Assembly (NCBI RefSeq): GCF_018494065.1
Contig: NZ_JABBFR010000002.1
Span: 186,001-250,000 of the forward strand
DNA: 64,000 nt
Direction: 5' to 3'
Origin: Rosenbergiella gaditana
Lineage (GTDB): Bacteria > Pseudomonadota > Gammaproteobacteria > Enterobacterales > Enterobacteriaceae
The notes below the pieces were generated by a model that was not told the origin of the DNA, searched no databases, and saw nothing but the letters and a program-made list of their open reading frames with translations. The position numbers were made by a program, and so were the translations under genes. This document shows, piece after piece, positions 38,775 to 48,481 of this stretch. The number at the start of each line of letters is the position of its first letter. Positions within the stretch are counted from its first letter, which is position 1.

Positions 38775-39536
38775 TCAACTGGTAATGGATAACAACTGAT
38801 TAGCCTTCTGCTCATTTTGATCGGCATGACTAATTTCTTTCATTTGCATTTCGAAACGGCGTGCGTGGTTAATCATCTCTACCATCGATTGCACCGGGTT
38901 AACGTTGCTCTCTTCCAGTACGCCTGGCATCACTTTTCCGAGAGGGTCAACAGCAAGACGAGCTTCACCCAATTGCTGTATCGCCTTGGTGGTGGGGCGA
39001 AACAATCCATCATCACCCCGCACAACCATCGATGGCTCGCCGTGCGTAATTTTAAGCCGGCCGATCGCCACCGTCGCATTGGGCTGGTCCCCCGCATTTA
39101 ACGCGGTAATGGTTCCATCCGTAGCCAGGGTTAACTGTGCGTGTTCGGGTATTGCAATGGCTCCTCCCTCACCCACCACTGGATGGCCATTCAGGGTCAG
39201 GATCCCGTCCGGCGAGATTTGCATATTCCCATTACGGGTATAGGCCTCGCTACCATCGGGCAGTCTGACCGCAAGCCAATTATTGGATTGCAAGGCGACG
39301 TCTAAGGTCCGTTCGGTATAATTAAAGCGACCGGGTGAAAAATCCGCTCCAGGCGTTGAGGCGGTCACAAAACTGCGTGTCGCCAGCGAGGCCCCTTCAA
39401 CGGGTACAGCGCGAAAACTGGCCAGTTGTGCTTTGAACCCAGGGGTTGAGACATTCGCTAAATTACTTGAGGTAACGGCTTGTAACGCGAGTGTTTGGCT
39501 CGCTCCGCTCATCGCGGTATAGATCATCCTATCCAT
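38775..39536 (-). CDS. flgF: Flagellar proximal rod protein FlgF
   Basis: A rod subunit of 253 residues (E. coli 251). The N-terminus MDRMIYTAMSGASQTLALQ with SSNLANVSTPGFKAQLASF and the C-terminus SNVNPVQSMVEMINHARRFE with NQLLSITS are the conserved flanks that form the rod helices. It follows flgE by 15 bases. Confidence 0.96.
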   Translation of the reverse strand: MDRMIYTAMSGASQTLALQAVTSSNLANVSTPGFKAQLASFRAVPVEGASLATRSFVTASTPGADFSPGRFNYTERTLDVALQSNNWLAVRLPDGSEAYTRNGNMQISPDGILTLNGHPVVGEGGAIAIPEHAQLTLATDGTITALNAGDQPNATVAIGRLKITHGEPSMVVRGDDGLFRPTTKAIQQLGEARLAVDPLGKVMPGVLEESNVNPVQSMVEMINHARRFEMQMKEISHADQNEQKANQLLSITS

Positions 39537-39551
39537 GAATGGCGCTATCCA

Positions 39552-40754
39552 TTAACGTAAATTAACGAGGGTATTGAGAATTTGGTCTTGGGTTTTTATC
39601 GTCTGCGCATTAGATTGGTAATTACGCTGCGCGACGATCATATTCACCAACTCTTTGCTTAAGTCGACGTTCGACGCTTCGAGCGCCCCTGCGATCATTT
39701 TACCGAAATTGCCCGACCCGGGGGTACCGATGGCAGGCTGGCCGGACGCCGCACTTTCACTCCACAGGTTGTTACCCATAGGTTGTAAGCCTTCACTATT
39801 GGTGAAGCTCGATAACACTATTTGCCCCATCGGCTGCGTACGTTGGTTTGAATAACTGCCAATAATGGTGCCATCGTCATTAATCGTAAATCCGGTCAGA
39901 TCCCCTGGTGCGTAACCATCTTGCTTTGGATTACCAAATCGACTTTCACCCGTATTTAGCTGGCTACTGCCTGTGAGATCGAGTGTCAGCGTTTGATTAG
40001 CCGCGGCGCCGTTTGCCCCCTGGATGGTGATAGGTTGCATTGCATCACTAGTCAATTGCCCATTTTCATCAAATTTCATGGTGAAATCTGCCGATGCCTC
40101 CCCGGTGCTGCTATCGATCGGATAGACTTGCCATTGATTATTCGCCGTTTTGACATAATAGAGATCGAGTTGGTGATCATTACCTTGACTGTCATAGACC
40201 GTCATGCTGCTTTTTGTGTTGTAACTTTTGACCTCTTTGGCATCAAAAGGCACAACGGTGGGTAAGGCATCTGAAGAGTTAAGATTGGCTTGCAGCGACC
40301 CTTCTGTGGTTGCACGGGCAGGTAACTGGGTGGTAGGAATGATAATAGGCGCCGGATTGGCACCAATTTGTACCGTTGCGGGCGATCCAGCCACCGGGTA
40401 ACCTGTGACTTCTAAGCCTTCTGTATTCACTAAATATCCGTCTGCGTTCCGCTGCAGCTGACCATTGCGGGAGTAATAAATCGATCCATTGCTATCTTGT
40501 AAGCGTAAGAAACCATTGCCTGAGAGCGCTATATCCATATTGCGTCCCGTTGCGTTGATCGACCCATCGCCAAAATTTTGAATCACAGCGCTAACTTTAG
40601 TCCCCAGTCCGATTTGACTGCCGGCAAACATATCGGAAAATGCCGCTGTAGAGCCTTTAAAACCGCTGGTTGCCGAGTTTGCAATATTATTACCGATAAT
40701 ATCCAAGTTACTTGCTGCAGCATTCAATCCACTGACTGCTTGTGAAAAAGACAT
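39552..40754 (-). CDS. flgE: Flagellar hook protein FlgE
   Basis: The hook subunit of 400 residues (E. coli 402). It starts MSFSQAVSGLNAAASNLDII with GNNIANSATSGFKGSTAAF and ends ASNVDLSKELVNMIVAQRNY with TQDQILNTLVNLR. The middle domains (about 90-340) are Ser/Thr/Gly-rich as in hook proteins. It follows flgD by 16 bases. Confidence 0.96.
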   Translation of the reverse strand: MSFSQAVSGLNAAASNLDIIGNNIANSATSGFKGSTAAFSDMFAGSQIGLGTKVSAVIQNFGDGSINATGRNMDIALSGNGFLRLQDSNGSIYYSRNGQLQRNADGYLVNTEGLEVTGYPVAGSPATVQIGANPAPIIIPTTQLPARATTEGSLQANLNSSDALPTVVPFDAKEVKSYNTKSSMTVYDSQGNDHQLDLYYVKTANNQWQVYPIDSSTGEASADFTMKFDENGQLTSDAMQPITIQGANGAAANQTLTLDLTGSSQLNTGESRFGNPKQDGYAPGDLTGFTINDDGTIIGSYSNQRTQPMGQIVLSSFTNSEGLQPMGNNLWSESAASGQPAIGTPGSGNFGKMIAGALEASNVDLSKELVNMIVAQRNYQSNAQTIKTQDQILNTLVNLR

Positions 40755-40770
40755 AATAATCTCCTACTGG

Positions 40771-41439
40771 TTAAAGGATTTGTTTGATTTGGTCGAGGGT
40801 AGCTGTGCCATAGGTCCCTAAATTGAGTACCACGCCGTTGGCGGTAGGGTTGATCCCATAAACTAAGGCGTAGGTTAATGGCGTCGTGTGTACCGCCCCG
40901 GTATCATTGGTGGCCTCTATGGTGACAGTGTATTTTCCTGCCGGGGCCGGAGTATTATCTTTCAGCGTTCCATCCCACTGGAAGGTATGGGTGCCTGCAT
41001 TCATCGCACCTAAATCTAATTGATCCACGATGTTGCCACTGCTATCTTTAATCGTTGCCGTGACTGTTTTTGCCGCTGACTCCGCTTCAAAACCGAAAGG
41101 CGTAGTAGCCTTCTCTCCCACTAATACGCTATCCCCAGGGACCATCACACCGTGGCCAATTAACAAGGTATTTTGTACCGATTGGTTGGTGTTGATTTGC
41201 CCAGAAATGGATGCGAGCGTGGTGTTTAGGTTCTCAATACCGGCAAGGGTATTAATCTGTGTCAATTGGGTCGTCAATTGGCTGTTATCCATGGGATTGG
41301 TAGGATCTTGATTTTTTAATTGAGCAATTAATAAGGTGAGAAATTGGTTCTGTAGATCAGCACTTGAGTTTGCCGACGTTGTACTTGATATCGACGCACT
41401 TGCACCAAGGGTATCAGCGCGGGTAATTGCAGATAGCAT
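40771..41439 (-). CDS. flgD: Flagellar hook cap protein FlgD
   Basis: The scaffold that caps the growing hook. It has 222 residues (E. coli 231). The N-terminal export region leads to the conserved QFLTLLIAQLKNQDPTNPMD with SQLTTQLTQINTLAGIENLN. The C-terminal half has the FlgD Tudor/Ig-like fold, with the GTHTFQWDG segment followed by APAGKYTVTIEA. Confidence 0.94.
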   Translation of the reverse strand: MLSAITRADTLGASASISSTTSANSSADLQNQFLTLLIAQLKNQDPTNPMDNSQLTTQLTQINTLAGIENLNTTLASISGQINTNQSVQNTLLIGHGVMVPGDSVLVGEKATTPFGFEAESAAKTVTATIKDSSGNIVDQLDLGAMNAGTHTFQWDGTLKDNTPAPAGKYTVTIEATNDTGAVHTTPLTYALVYGINPTANGVVLNLGTYGTATLDQIKQIL

Positions 41440-41453
41440 TGCTCAACTCTCCT

Positions 41454-41852
41454 TTACTGGCCAAGTGTTAGGGTCTTAAGCATCAAGCTTTTCGCGGTAT
41501 TGAGTACCTCTACATTCGCTTGATAACTGCGAGACGCTGAGATGCTATTTACCGTCTCGGCCACCACATTCACATTGGGCATTTTTATATAGCCCTTGTC
41601 ATCGGCGAGTGGATTTTCCGGTTGATATACCGACTTCATGGGTGAGGGGTCATCAACAATGCCTGATACCCTTACGCCTCCTATACCCACGCCATTCATC
41701 GGTTCAGTTTTGAAGATCACCTGCTTGGCAACATAAGGTTGGCCATCGGGGCCGGTTATGCTATCCGCATTGGCTAAATTACTGGCGCTGACATTGAGGC
41801 GTTGTGACTGTGCCCGTAATGCCGAGCCGGATATATCGAAAATTGAGAGCAT
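41454..41852 (-). CDS. flgC: Flagellar proximal rod protein FlgC
   Basis: A rod subunit of 132 residues (E. coli 134). The start [20 protein letters not shown] matches E. coli MALLNIFDIAGSALTAQ; the frame runs ten codons further upstream into the flgB end. [35 protein letters not shown] and [20 protein letters not shown] are conserved. Confidence 0.95.
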   Translation of the reverse strand: MLSIFDISGSALRAQSQRLNVSASNLANADSITGPDGQPYVAKQVIFKTEPMNGVGIGGVRVSGIVDDPSPMKSVYQPENPLADDKGYIKMPNVNVVAETVNSISASRSYQANVEVLNTAKSLMLKTLTLGQ

Positions 41853-41865
41853 CCTAATGAGTTCC

Positions 41866-42276
41866 TTATCCTTGGATAGCACTACTCATCCACTTAAATT
41901 GATTGGAGAGGTAAGTTAAATCTGTCTGGTAATTCACACTATTTTCTGAAAAAGCGACCCTTTCTCTATCCATGTCAACGGTATTCCCATCCGCCGAAGG
42001 TTGGTCAGGGACGCGATACATCAAGGGTAGGGTATGGGTAGGAATTGCCTTACCGGCAATGTGTCCTGCTGCGGTGAGTCGTAAGCTCATCCCTTCAGCT
42101 ATCAAAGGCTCACGATTCAACGCTTTCTTAAGCGACGCTGCAAAAGGGATATCTCGAGCTTGATAACCGGGTGTATCAGCATTGGCGATATTTGCGGCCA
42201 ATACAGCTTGGCGTTGTGTGCGTAAGGCAAGCGCTTTGCTTGCGAAGTCGAGTGTTTGGTCTAAACGATCCATCAT
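41866..42276 (-). CDS. flgB: Flagellar proximal rod protein FlgB
   Basis: The first gene of the minus-strand flg operon, 136 residues (E. coli 138). Conserved segments are [32 protein letters not shown], and [24 protein letters not shown] seven bases upstream of the first of two adjacent ATG codons supports the start used. It is divergent from flgA, with the flagellar class 2 control region between them. Confidence 0.95.
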   Translation of the reverse strand: MMDRLDQTLDFASKALALRTQRQAVLAANIANADTPGYQARDIPFAASLKKALNREPLIAEGMSLRLTAAGHIAGKAIPTHTLPLMYRVPDQPSADGNTVDMDRERVAFSENSVNYQTDLTYLSNQFKWMSSAIQG

Positions 42277-42372
42277 AACGTTATCCTTACTAACAGAATG
42301 TTTCGCAGAATACGTTAATCATTACTCTGTAAATCGTTAGAACAGTCGACAAAACAGACAGCAATTCCTCGC

Positions 42373-42399
42373 TTGACCCTCGATGACGAGGTTTACACT
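42373..42399 (+). promoter_or_regulatory. Candidate flgA promoter in the flgB-flgA divergent region
   Basis: TTGACC (42373-42378) and TACACT (42394-42399) are 15 bases apart, and CCTCG/CGAGG form a small inverted repeat between them. The short spacing suits an activator-dependent promoter, such as FlhDC-driven class 2 control. I could not identify an FlhDC box with confidence in the 150-base gap. Confidence 0.4.
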
Positions 42400-42426
42400 T
42401 TCTGTTTTCTTAGCGGGAGGAATAGA

Positions 42427-43071
42427 ATGAAATTTCTCTGGATTGGACTAGGCTGGATGGTGGCAATGCAAGCCTCAGCTGATCCCCTATCGGCACAGGT
42501 GTTAGCTTTCTTTAAGCAGCGTGAACCGGATTATGCACAAACTCTGCAAGTCGAAATGTTATGGGAAACTCCCAAAACCCTGTCATGCTCTACACCGAGT
42601 TTCAGTTTACCCAGCAATAGCCGTCGCTGGGGAACCCTGACACTTAGCGCCCGTTGTCGCCAACAAGTCGCTATATTAAGAGTTTCGGTGAAAGTTAGCG
42701 GTAAGTATTACCGTAATAAACAACGGCTACAGCAAGGTTCCCTGTTGACTGTCGATAACATTGAAACCCGCTTCGGGCGACTTGATAAACTGCCTGTAAA
42801 CAGTTGGCTAACGCCCTTGCCGCTCCCTTTACTCGCCTTGCAAACGCTGCCTGCCGGGACAATATTGACTAAAAACCAATTCCGTAAGCCATGGATCATC
42901 AAACAAGGTCAATCCGTTCCGATAACCTTAGTCGGCAATGGTTTTCACATCGCAGGACGGGGTACCGCATTAGATAATGCCGCCATAAATCAATCCCTCA
43001 GGATACGCCTTGATAATGGCCAACGTTTAACCGCTACCGTTAATGCGAACGGCGAGTTAATGGTGAAATAA
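42427..43071 (+). CDS. flgA: Flagellar P-ring assembly chaperone FlgA
   Basis: A periplasmic chaperone for FlgI. The ATG at 42427 is preceded by GGGAGG and starts a signal peptide (MKFLWIGLGWMVAMQASA), giving 214 residues (E. coli 219). The SAF-like C-terminal domain contains GSLLTVDNIETRFGRLDKLP, LPAGTILTKNQFRKPW and IKQGQSVPITLVGNGFHI. The frame continues 18 codons upstream, but those lack a Shine-Dalgarno and would disrupt the signal. Confidence 0.94.
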   Translation: MKFLWIGLGWMVAMQASADPLSAQVLAFFKQREPDYAQTLQVEMLWETPKTLSCSTPSFSLPSNSRRWGTLTLSARCRQQVAILRVSVKVSGKYYRNKQRLQQGSLLTVDNIETRFGRLDKLPVNSWLTPLPLPLLALQTLPAGTILTKNQFRKPWIIKQGQSVPITLVGNGFHIAGRGTALDNAAINQSLRIRLDNGQRLTATVNANGELMVK

Positions 43072-43088
43072 TTACCGAATAAAATTTA

Positions 43089-43115
43089 TAAAGTTTTTCG
43101 CTTTCTGGCCGATAA
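43089..43115 (+). promoter_or_regulatory. FliA (sigma-28) class 3 promoter for flgMN
   Basis: TAAAGTTT, 11 bases, then GCCGATAA matches the FliA consensus at every position, with consensus spacing. It lies between flgA and flgM, 46 bases before the flgM ATG, where class 3 flgM transcription starts in Salmonella. Confidence 0.92.
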
Positions 43116-43161
43116 AAAAACAGCCCTCATTTAACATTGCTATTTTTTGCAAGGACAGAGT

Positions 43162-43461
43162 ATGAGTATAGAAAAAATGCCACCTATTACAGGGATGAAT
43201 AATAATACGGTGCATGGCCAAGCGCGCTCCCAAGGCCTGGTTGCAGGACAAAAAAAGTCCACCACGGCTCCTCGCGTCGATAACCCGAGCGACAGCGTTG
43301 ATATCAGTCATTCACTGTCGCGCGTTGCCCATCTAGACCACGATGATATCGATAGTGCAAAAGTCCAACGCCTACGGCAATCGATCGCTGAAGGGCGTTA
43401 CCAAACTGATAGCGGGAAAATCGCTGATGCTCTCATTGCTCTTAGGAAGGGAGGCGTGTGA
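43162..43461 (+). CDS. flgM: Anti-sigma-28 factor FlgM
   Basis: Binds FliA until the hook is complete and is then exported. It has 99 residues (E. coli 97). The N-terminal half is low-complexity and expected to be disordered. The C-terminal sigma-binding region reads VQRLRQSIAEGRYQTDSGKI followed by ADALIALRKGG. AAGGA seven bases before the ATG at 43162 sets the start; the frame runs five codons further upstream. Confidence 0.92.
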   Translation: MSIEKMPPITGMNNNTVHGQARSQGLVAGQKKSTTAPRVDNPSDSVDISHSLSRVAHLDHDDIDSAKVQRLRQSIAEGRYQTDSGKIADALIALRKGGV

Positions 43462-43886
43462 TGCACGACCGTTATCAATCGTTAAACACCGTTCTAAACA
43501 GCCTTTACCAAGTCTTAGCCTCGTTACACCATGTTATGGATGAGGAGCAACGACAACTCATGATGGCGACCCCTGATGGACGTCGTTTAATGAGTTTAAG
43601 CGAAGATAAACAGTCGCTGCTTGTTACCTTGACCTTTGTTGAGCAACGGCGAGCAGAAGCGGAAACACAATTAGCGTTACGTCCCCCCTACAGCGAAAAT
43701 TCCGCCTTAACTGCGCTGTGGCAGAGAATCGCCCCCTTGGCCCAGCAGCTCGCCGAACAAAACCAACATACGGCATTGATGCTGAACCAACAGCTCACCT
43801 GGACAGAGCAGGTGCTGGGTATCTTACAGCCACTGCAAGCCCAGCGTTTTTATGGGCCGGACGGCCATCCGGTCATGGGACGATAA
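43461..43886 (+). CDS. flgN: Flagellar export chaperone FlgN
   Basis: A cytoplasmic chaperone for FlgK and FlgL. It has 141 residues (E. coli 138) and is almost entirely alpha-helical by composition, with Gln- and Leu-rich heptads. The ATG overlaps the flgM TGA (GTGATG), with GGAGG seven bases upstream. An adjacent GTG one codon earlier is less likely. It is convergent with murJ, with three bases between the stops and no visible terminator. Confidence 0.9.
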   Translation: MHDRYQSLNTVLNSLYQVLASLHHVMDEEQRQLMMATPDGRRLMSLSEDKQSLLVTLTFVEQRRAEAETQLALRPPYSENSALTALWQRIAPLAQQLAEQNQHTALMLNQQLTWTEQVLGILQPLQAQRFYGPDGHPVMGR

Positions 43887-43889
43887 GGA

Positions 43890-45428
43890 TTACGACAAAC
43901 TCCGACGAGAGAAATCTTTTACACGGAACCCGAGTAGCGCAAGGGTAACAAAGAAACTCACACCGCCTGCGGCACAGACTGCAGTAAGACGCAGTAAGCG
44001 TTCAACCATCAACCCTTGGCCCCATGCTGGCATCCATTGCAAAACGCCATAAAGCACGGCGGCCATGACTAAGACGGCCACAATCAATCGGATCAGAAAA
44101 GTTGCCCATCCTGCTTGAGGAATAAAGAATTTTTTCTTACGCAGTTGCCAATAGAGCAGCGCAGCATTTAAACAAGCGGCTAATCCGATTGAAAGTGATA
44201 ACCCCGCATGCTTCAGCGGACCGATAAAGGCTAAATTCATTACCTGCGTCATAATCAGCGTCATGATGGCAATTTTAACCGGGGTTTTAATATCCTGACG
44301 TGAGTAAAAGCCTGGCGCAAGCACCTTCACCACAATAAGTCCCACTAGGCCAATGGAGTAAGCCACCAGCGCACGCTCTGTCATTGCCGCATCAAAAGCA
44401 GAAAATTTGCCATATTGAAACAGTGCAGAGGTCAATGGCCCCGCTAAAATACCCAGGGCTACTGCACTGGGTAATGCCAGCAGCAAACATAAACGCAATC
44501 CCCAATCCATTAGACGGGAGTACTCGTCGAAGTTACCGCTAGAAAAACTGCGGGATAGTGAAGGTAATAAAATCGTCCCTAATGCCACCCCTAACACCCC
44601 AGAAGGAAACTCCATCAAGCGGTCCGCGTAATACATCCACGATACCGATCCAGAGACCAAGAAAGAGGCGAAAATAGTATTGATAATCAGGGAGATTTGA
44701 CTCACAGAAACGCCTAAAATAGCCGGCCCCATCTGACGTAAAACGCGCCAAACGCCTGCATCCTTTAAGTTAATCCGTGGCAGCACTAACATCCCAATTT
44801 TTTTAAGATGGGGAAGCTGGTAGCCGAGTTGTAAAATACCCCCTACCACCACCGCCCAAGCCAGCGCCATGACCGGCGGATGGAAATAGCGCGACCCGAT
44901 AAGGGCAAAACCAATCATACTGACATTGAGCAACGTCGGCGCAAAGGCCGGGACGGAAAAACGGTTCCACGTATTCAGAATAGCGCCGAGTAAAGAGGCA
45001 ATGGAAATTAACAGGATATAAGGAAAAGTAACCCGTAATAATGCGGTGGTTAACGCAAATTTATCGGCCGTATCCGCAAAACCTGGAGCAGTAACATAAA
45101 TCACCCAGGGGGCAGCGATAATCCCTGCGACAGTAACTAGCGCTAGCACTAAGGTTAATAATCCTGCCACGTAGGAGACAAAAATCCGCGTTGCCTCCTC
45201 ACCCTGCTTACTTTTATATTCGGCCAAAATCGGTACGAAGGCTTGTGAGAATGCGCCCTCTGCGAAGATACGACGTAGTAAATTTGGTAATTTAAAGGCG
45301 ACAAAGAAGGCATCCGTCGCCATCCCCGCACCAAATACACGCGCCACGATAGCATCGCGCGCAAAACCCAGCACCCGTGAGAAAAGTGTCATGGAACTCA
45401 CGGCCGCTAATGATTTAAGTAAATTCAT
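43890..45428 (-). CDS. murJ: Lipid II flippase MurJ (MviN)
   Basis: Flips lipid II across the inner membrane for peptidoglycan synthesis. It has 512 residues (E. coli 511) and a hydrophobicity pattern consistent with 14 transmembrane helices. Conserved segments include [20 protein letters not shown] with [20 protein letters not shown] near the N-terminus, and [20 protein letters not shown] in the middle. In E. coli mviM and yceH lie between murJ and rimJ; here the gap is 115 bases. Confidence 0.97.
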   Translation of the reverse strand: MNLLKSLAAVSSMTLFSRVLGFARDAIVARVFGAGMATDAFFVAFKLPNLLRRIFAEGAFSQAFVPILAEYKSKQGEEATRIFVSYVAGLLTLVLALVTVAGIIAAPWVIYVTAPGFADTADKFALTTALLRVTFPYILLISIASLLGAILNTWNRFSVPAFAPTLLNVSMIGFALIGSRYFHPPVMALAWAVVVGGILQLGYQLPHLKKIGMLVLPRINLKDAGVWRVLRQMGPAILGVSVSQISLIINTIFASFLVSGSVSWMYYADRLMEFPSGVLGVALGTILLPSLSRSFSSGNFDEYSRLMDWGLRLCLLLALPSAVALGILAGPLTSALFQYGKFSAFDAAMTERALVAYSIGLVGLIVVKVLAPGFYSRQDIKTPVKIAIMTLIMTQVMNLAFIGPLKHAGLSLSIGLAACLNAALLYWQLRKKKFFIPQAGWATFLIRLIVAVLVMAAVLYGVLQWMPAWGQGLMVERLLRLTAVCAAGGVSFFVTLALLGFRVKDFSRRSLS

Positions 45429-45543
45429 AAAAGAAAAAAATCCTGAATAATCGACAATTTAGGGTGTGCCACACTATTAATGCTGGCTAGTGTACTGCCA
45501 TTCCTAGAAATAATCAGTTCCGATTGTTACCAGTCATGACGAC

Positions 45544-46119
45544 TTAGCGCGCAGTAGGGGTGATTAATGCCGTCAATACATGATCTTCCCACTGCCCGTT
45601 GATTTTAAGGTAATCTCGGGCATAACCCTCTTTTTCGAAACCCAAGCGCTGTAAGAGTGCCCCACTTCGCTGATTGCGTGGCATATAGTTTGCCATAATT
45701 CGATGAATATGCTGCTGCTTTTGTAGATAAGGGATCATGACGGATAAGCCTTCGAACATTAGCCCCTTTCCTTGCTGTGCTGCCGCCAGTGAATACCCTA
45801 AATAGCAAGCATGAAAACAACCGCGGATCACTTGGGTAAAGTTCGCCACCCCCCATAGCTGTTGTTGGTTAGGATCCATCAGCAAAAAATAGAACGCCTC
45901 GCCCTGTTTTTGTTGTATGCCCATCAACTGTAATCGAGCATCCCAGCCGTGATGCTGGAAATAACTCTCATCGCGTAATGGCTCCCAGGGCCGGAGATAA
46001 TCACGGTTTTCTTGATAATAATCGGTCAACAACCAACTGTCCCGTTCTGCGACGGTTCTGATATGCATCTTTTCAGAAGTCAGCGATATTCTCGGGCTAG
46101 ATGAGCGATAGCCAAACAT
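45544..46119 (-). CDS. rimJ: Ribosomal protein S5 N-acetyltransferase RimJ
   Basis: A GNAT-family enzyme that acetylates the N-terminal alanine of S5. It has 191 residues (E. coli 194). Conserved segments are [40 protein letters not shown] (acetyl-CoA loop QGKGL) and [15 protein letters not shown] followed by [21 protein letters not shown] seven bases before the ATG at 46117-46119 sets the start; the frame extends seven codons further. Confidence 0.95.
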   Translation of the reverse strand: MFGYRSSSPRISLTSEKMHIRTVAERDSWLLTDYYQENRDYLRPWEPLRDESYFQHHGWDARLQLMGIQQKQGEAFYFLLMDPNQQQLWGVANFTQVIRGCFHACYLGYSLAAAQQGKGLMFEGLSVMIPYLQKQQHIHRIMANYMPRNQRSGALLQRLGFEKEGYARDYLKINGQWEDHVLTALITPTAR

Positions 46120-46200
46120 AATGTCTCCAGTGAAACCCAATAAGAGGTGATTATTTGCTAATTAGGTCAATGAGTAAAGTCGTGATGAGTATTTCCCCGT

Positions 46201-46229
46201 TTGGCAGAAACCGCAGCCTGACGTACAAT
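46201..46229 (+). promoter_or_regulatory. grxB promoter
   Basis: TTGGCA (46201-46206) and TACAAT (46224-46229) are separated by exactly 17 bases and lie about 45 bases before the grxB start. Both boxes match five of six consensus positions. It is in the divergent rimJ-grxB region. Confidence 0.65.
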
Positions 46230-46272
46230 TATTCTCTATAGAAGATTGATTCCCTTAAGAATAGGACTGACT

Positions 46273-46920
46273 ATGCATCTTTATGTTTATGACCACTGCC
46301 CGTTCTGTGTGAAAGCGCGGATGATTTTTGGTTTACATCAGCAGCCGGTTGAACTCTCTTTCTTGCTCAATGATGACGAAGAGACGCCCAATAAGTTGAT
46401 CGGAAAAAAGATGTTACCTATTTTAGTCAAAGACGATTGCAGTGCGATGGGCGAAAGCTTGGATATTGTCGACTATATTGAGTCGCGCTCAGCCACTCCA
46501 CGACTCTCCACAACAACGTCTCCGGCTCTGGCTCAGTGGTTAGCAGAAGTGGGAACTTATATTAATAAATTGCTATTACCTATCATGCCGACTACCGACT
46601 TTGCGGAGTTCTCGACCCCGTCCTCTCGCGACTATTACTCGGCTAAAAAGCAAGCTTATATTGGGGACTTTGATTCTCTTCGTGAGCAACGCGCTATGCT
46701 GGTGGAAAAAATTAATCAGGACCTCATACGTCTGGCAGATATCATAAAGTCGCCTCACGCCGTTAATGGCACACTTTCCTATGATGATATCCACCTGTTC
46801 CCGGTTCTGCGCAACCTTACTTTGGTTAAAGCGATCACTTGGCCTGCACCGGTAGCCGCCCTGCGTGATTCGCTCTCGGCGCAAACAGCCGTTCCCTTAC
46901 TGTTTGATTTAGCACACTAG
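46273..46920 (+). CDS. grxB: Glutaredoxin 2
   Basis: A glutathione-dependent oxidoreductase with a GST-like fold, 215 residues as in E. coli. The active site is CPFC in VYDHCPFCVKARMIFGLH (E. coli CPYC). The cis-Pro region is MLPILVKDD, and the helical C-terminal domain has HAVNGTLSYDDIHLFPVLRN with LTLV. The ATG at 46273 has AGGA upstream; the frame extends nine codons further to the left. Confidence 0.95.
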   Translation: MHLYVYDHCPFCVKARMIFGLHQQPVELSFLLNDDEETPNKLIGKKMLPILVKDDCSAMGESLDIVDYIESRSATPRLSTTTSPALAQWLAEVGTYINKLLLPIMPTTDFAEFSTPSSRDYYSAKKQAYIGDFDSLREQRAMLVEKINQDLIRLADIIKSPHAVNGTLSYDDIHLFPVLRNLTLVKAITWPAPVAALRDSLSAQTAVPLLFDLAH

Positions 46921-46932
46921 AGGTTTATTAAC

Positions 46933-47493
46933 ATGCGTAAGTGTTTTTCAATTATGGTGATCTGCTGCAGTGTGCTGTTAGCCGGCTGTGATCACTTGGC
47001 GTCTTATTCGCTTAGCGAACAGGAAATTAACCAGAGCCTGAGCAAGCATGCAGCGTTTGAAAAAGATATTGGTATCAATGGATTAGCCAATGCGCATATT
47101 ACGTTGGATACATTGCACACCGAAATTGGCCGAGCCGTCGACAACCAAGTGGTGCTGTCTGGCCATGCCAAGGTTGATTTTGCCTCACTGTTCGGGCAAC
47201 AAAAAGCCGACCTAAACTTGAAAATGAGTGCGGTACCGGTCTTCAACCGCGAGCAAGGTGCGGTCTACCTTCATGACATCACTATTCTTGATGCGCAGGC
47301 CCAGCCGCAAAAAGTCCAAGGCGTGGTTGAGAGTCTTAAACCGTTATTGGCTACATCATTACGCGATTACTTCAATCAGCAACCAGCGTGGATATTGAGT
47401 AGCGACCGTTCGAAGGCGGAATCCTTAGCGAAAAAATATGCCACCGGTATTGAGGTTAAACCGGGTGAGTTAGTCATCCCATTAGCGCCCTAA
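46933..47493 (+). CDS. yceB: YceB family lipoprotein (DUF1439)
   Basis: A predicted outer-membrane-directed lipoprotein of 186 residues, the same as E. coli YceB. The lipobox LLAGC places the acylated Cys at residue 19, followed by Asp20, a possible inner-membrane retention signal. Conserved segments include SEQEINQSLSKHAAFEKDIG and YFNQQPAWILSSDRSKAE with YATGIEVKPGELVIPL. Function unknown. It follows grxB by 12 bases. Confidence 0.93.
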   Translation: MRKCFSIMVICCSVLLAGCDHLASYSLSEQEINQSLSKHAAFEKDIGINGLANAHITLDTLHTEIGRAVDNQVVLSGHAKVDFASLFGQQKADLNLKMSAVPVFNREQGAVYLHDITILDAQAQPQKVQGVVESLKPLLATSLRDYFNQQPAWILSSDRSKAESLAKKYATGIEVKPGELVIPLAP

Positions 47494-47502
47494 CCTCTCC
47501 TC

Positions 47503-47533
47503 ACGCCTGCTCTCCCCCGCAGGCGTTTACCTT
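47503..47533 (+). terminator. Terminator-like hairpin after yceB
   Basis: ACGCCTGC and GCAGGCGT form a perfect eight-base-pair stem around an eight-base loop (47503-47526), followed by TTACCTTT. The T-tract is imperfect, so termination may be partial. The rest of the 239-base gap to the dehydrogenase operon is AT-rich and probably holds its promoter; no clear boxes were assigned. Confidence 0.55.
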
Positions 47534-47732
47534 TACGTCCGGTTTTTATCAATTCTTTAAAGAGTGCCTTATAAGTCCTAATCACTTCCCGTAGTACCAC
47601 TGTCTTTCAGTCACCCTTCCTCAACGAGCACCAAATGTATAAAAAAGTTAAACTAATGACCTTGCTAAACATATGTATTACAATAACGATACAAAAATAT
47701 AATTTGTATAACTAATTGTGAGCATAATTACG

Positions 47733-48464
47733 ATGTTGTTGCAGAAACCCACCAGTAGGAGAAAGTTCCTATTAGCCTCATTAATGGCACTGCCGCTAAC
47801 CGAGTTAGTCCTTAAGGGGCTGACGGCGGCTGAGGCCGCTGAGCTAGCGGCCCCCGATCTAAATGCCTATCAACCGCACTTCTTCTCTACCGAGGAGTGG
47901 CAATTTATCCTTGCGGCAACCGATCGGCTGATCCCAGCCGGGGGACAAGGTAAAGCGCCTGGCGCTTTAGAAACCAACGTACCTATCTTTATTGACCAAC
48001 AACTGCACGATCCCACTTTTGGTAAAGAGATCTACATGCAAGGTCCTTTCCCTGCCAATCTTCCCGCCACCTTAGGCTACCAGATCCCTTGTTACCCACA
48101 GCAAATCTATCAATTAGGGATCGCGGCAATCAATCAGTGGTGCCATCAACAGCACGGCAAAAGCTTTGCTCAATTGGCTCACCCCGAGCAACAGCAGGTG
48201 CTCTCTTTGGCAGAAAAAGGAACGTTACCTTTTGAGCAGAGCCAAGATAGCGCTTCTCTCAGCGCCTCACAGTTCTTTAGTCAACTGCTTAACGATACCA
48301 AACATGGCTATCTCGCCGACCCGATGTATGGCGGTAATAAAGGCATGAAAGCATGGATTGCGATTGGCTTTCCCGGCGCACGCGCCAGCTATCTAGAGTG
48401 GGTAAAGCAACATAATGTGCAATACCCTTTAGGCCCAGTCAGTATCCAAAGCGTGCAAGCATAA
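47733..48464 (+). CDS. Gluconate 2-dehydrogenase-type small (gamma) subunit, Tat-exported
   Basis: Belongs to the gluconate 2-dehydrogenase subunit 3 family. The N-terminus has a twin-arginine signal (SRRKFLLASLMALPL) with an Ala-rich end, so it should carry the folded flavoprotein across the inner membrane by hitchhiking. After it, FFSTEEWQFILAATDRLIPA and the C-terminal MYGGNKGMKAWIAIGFPGAR are family hallmarks. It is 243 residues from the ATG at 47733; an in-frame GTG lies 15 bases upstream, and neither has a clear Shine-Dalgarno. It is the first gene of a three-gene operon with the flavoprotein and cytochrome subunits. The exact sugar-acid substrate cannot be read from sequence. Confidence 0.88.
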   Translation: MLLQKPTSRRKFLLASLMALPLTELVLKGLTAAEAAELAAPDLNAYQPHFFSTEEWQFILAATDRLIPAGGQGKAPGALETNVPIFIDQQLHDPTFGKEIYMQGPFPANLPATLGYQIPCYPQQIYQLGIAAINQWCHQQHGKSFAQLAHPEQQQVLSLAEKGTLPFEQSQDSASLSASQFFSQLLNDTKHGYLADPMYGGNKGMKAWIAIGFPGARASYLEWVKQHNVQYPLGPVSIQSVQA

Positions 48465-48481
48465 GCGGAGAGCGTTAACAG

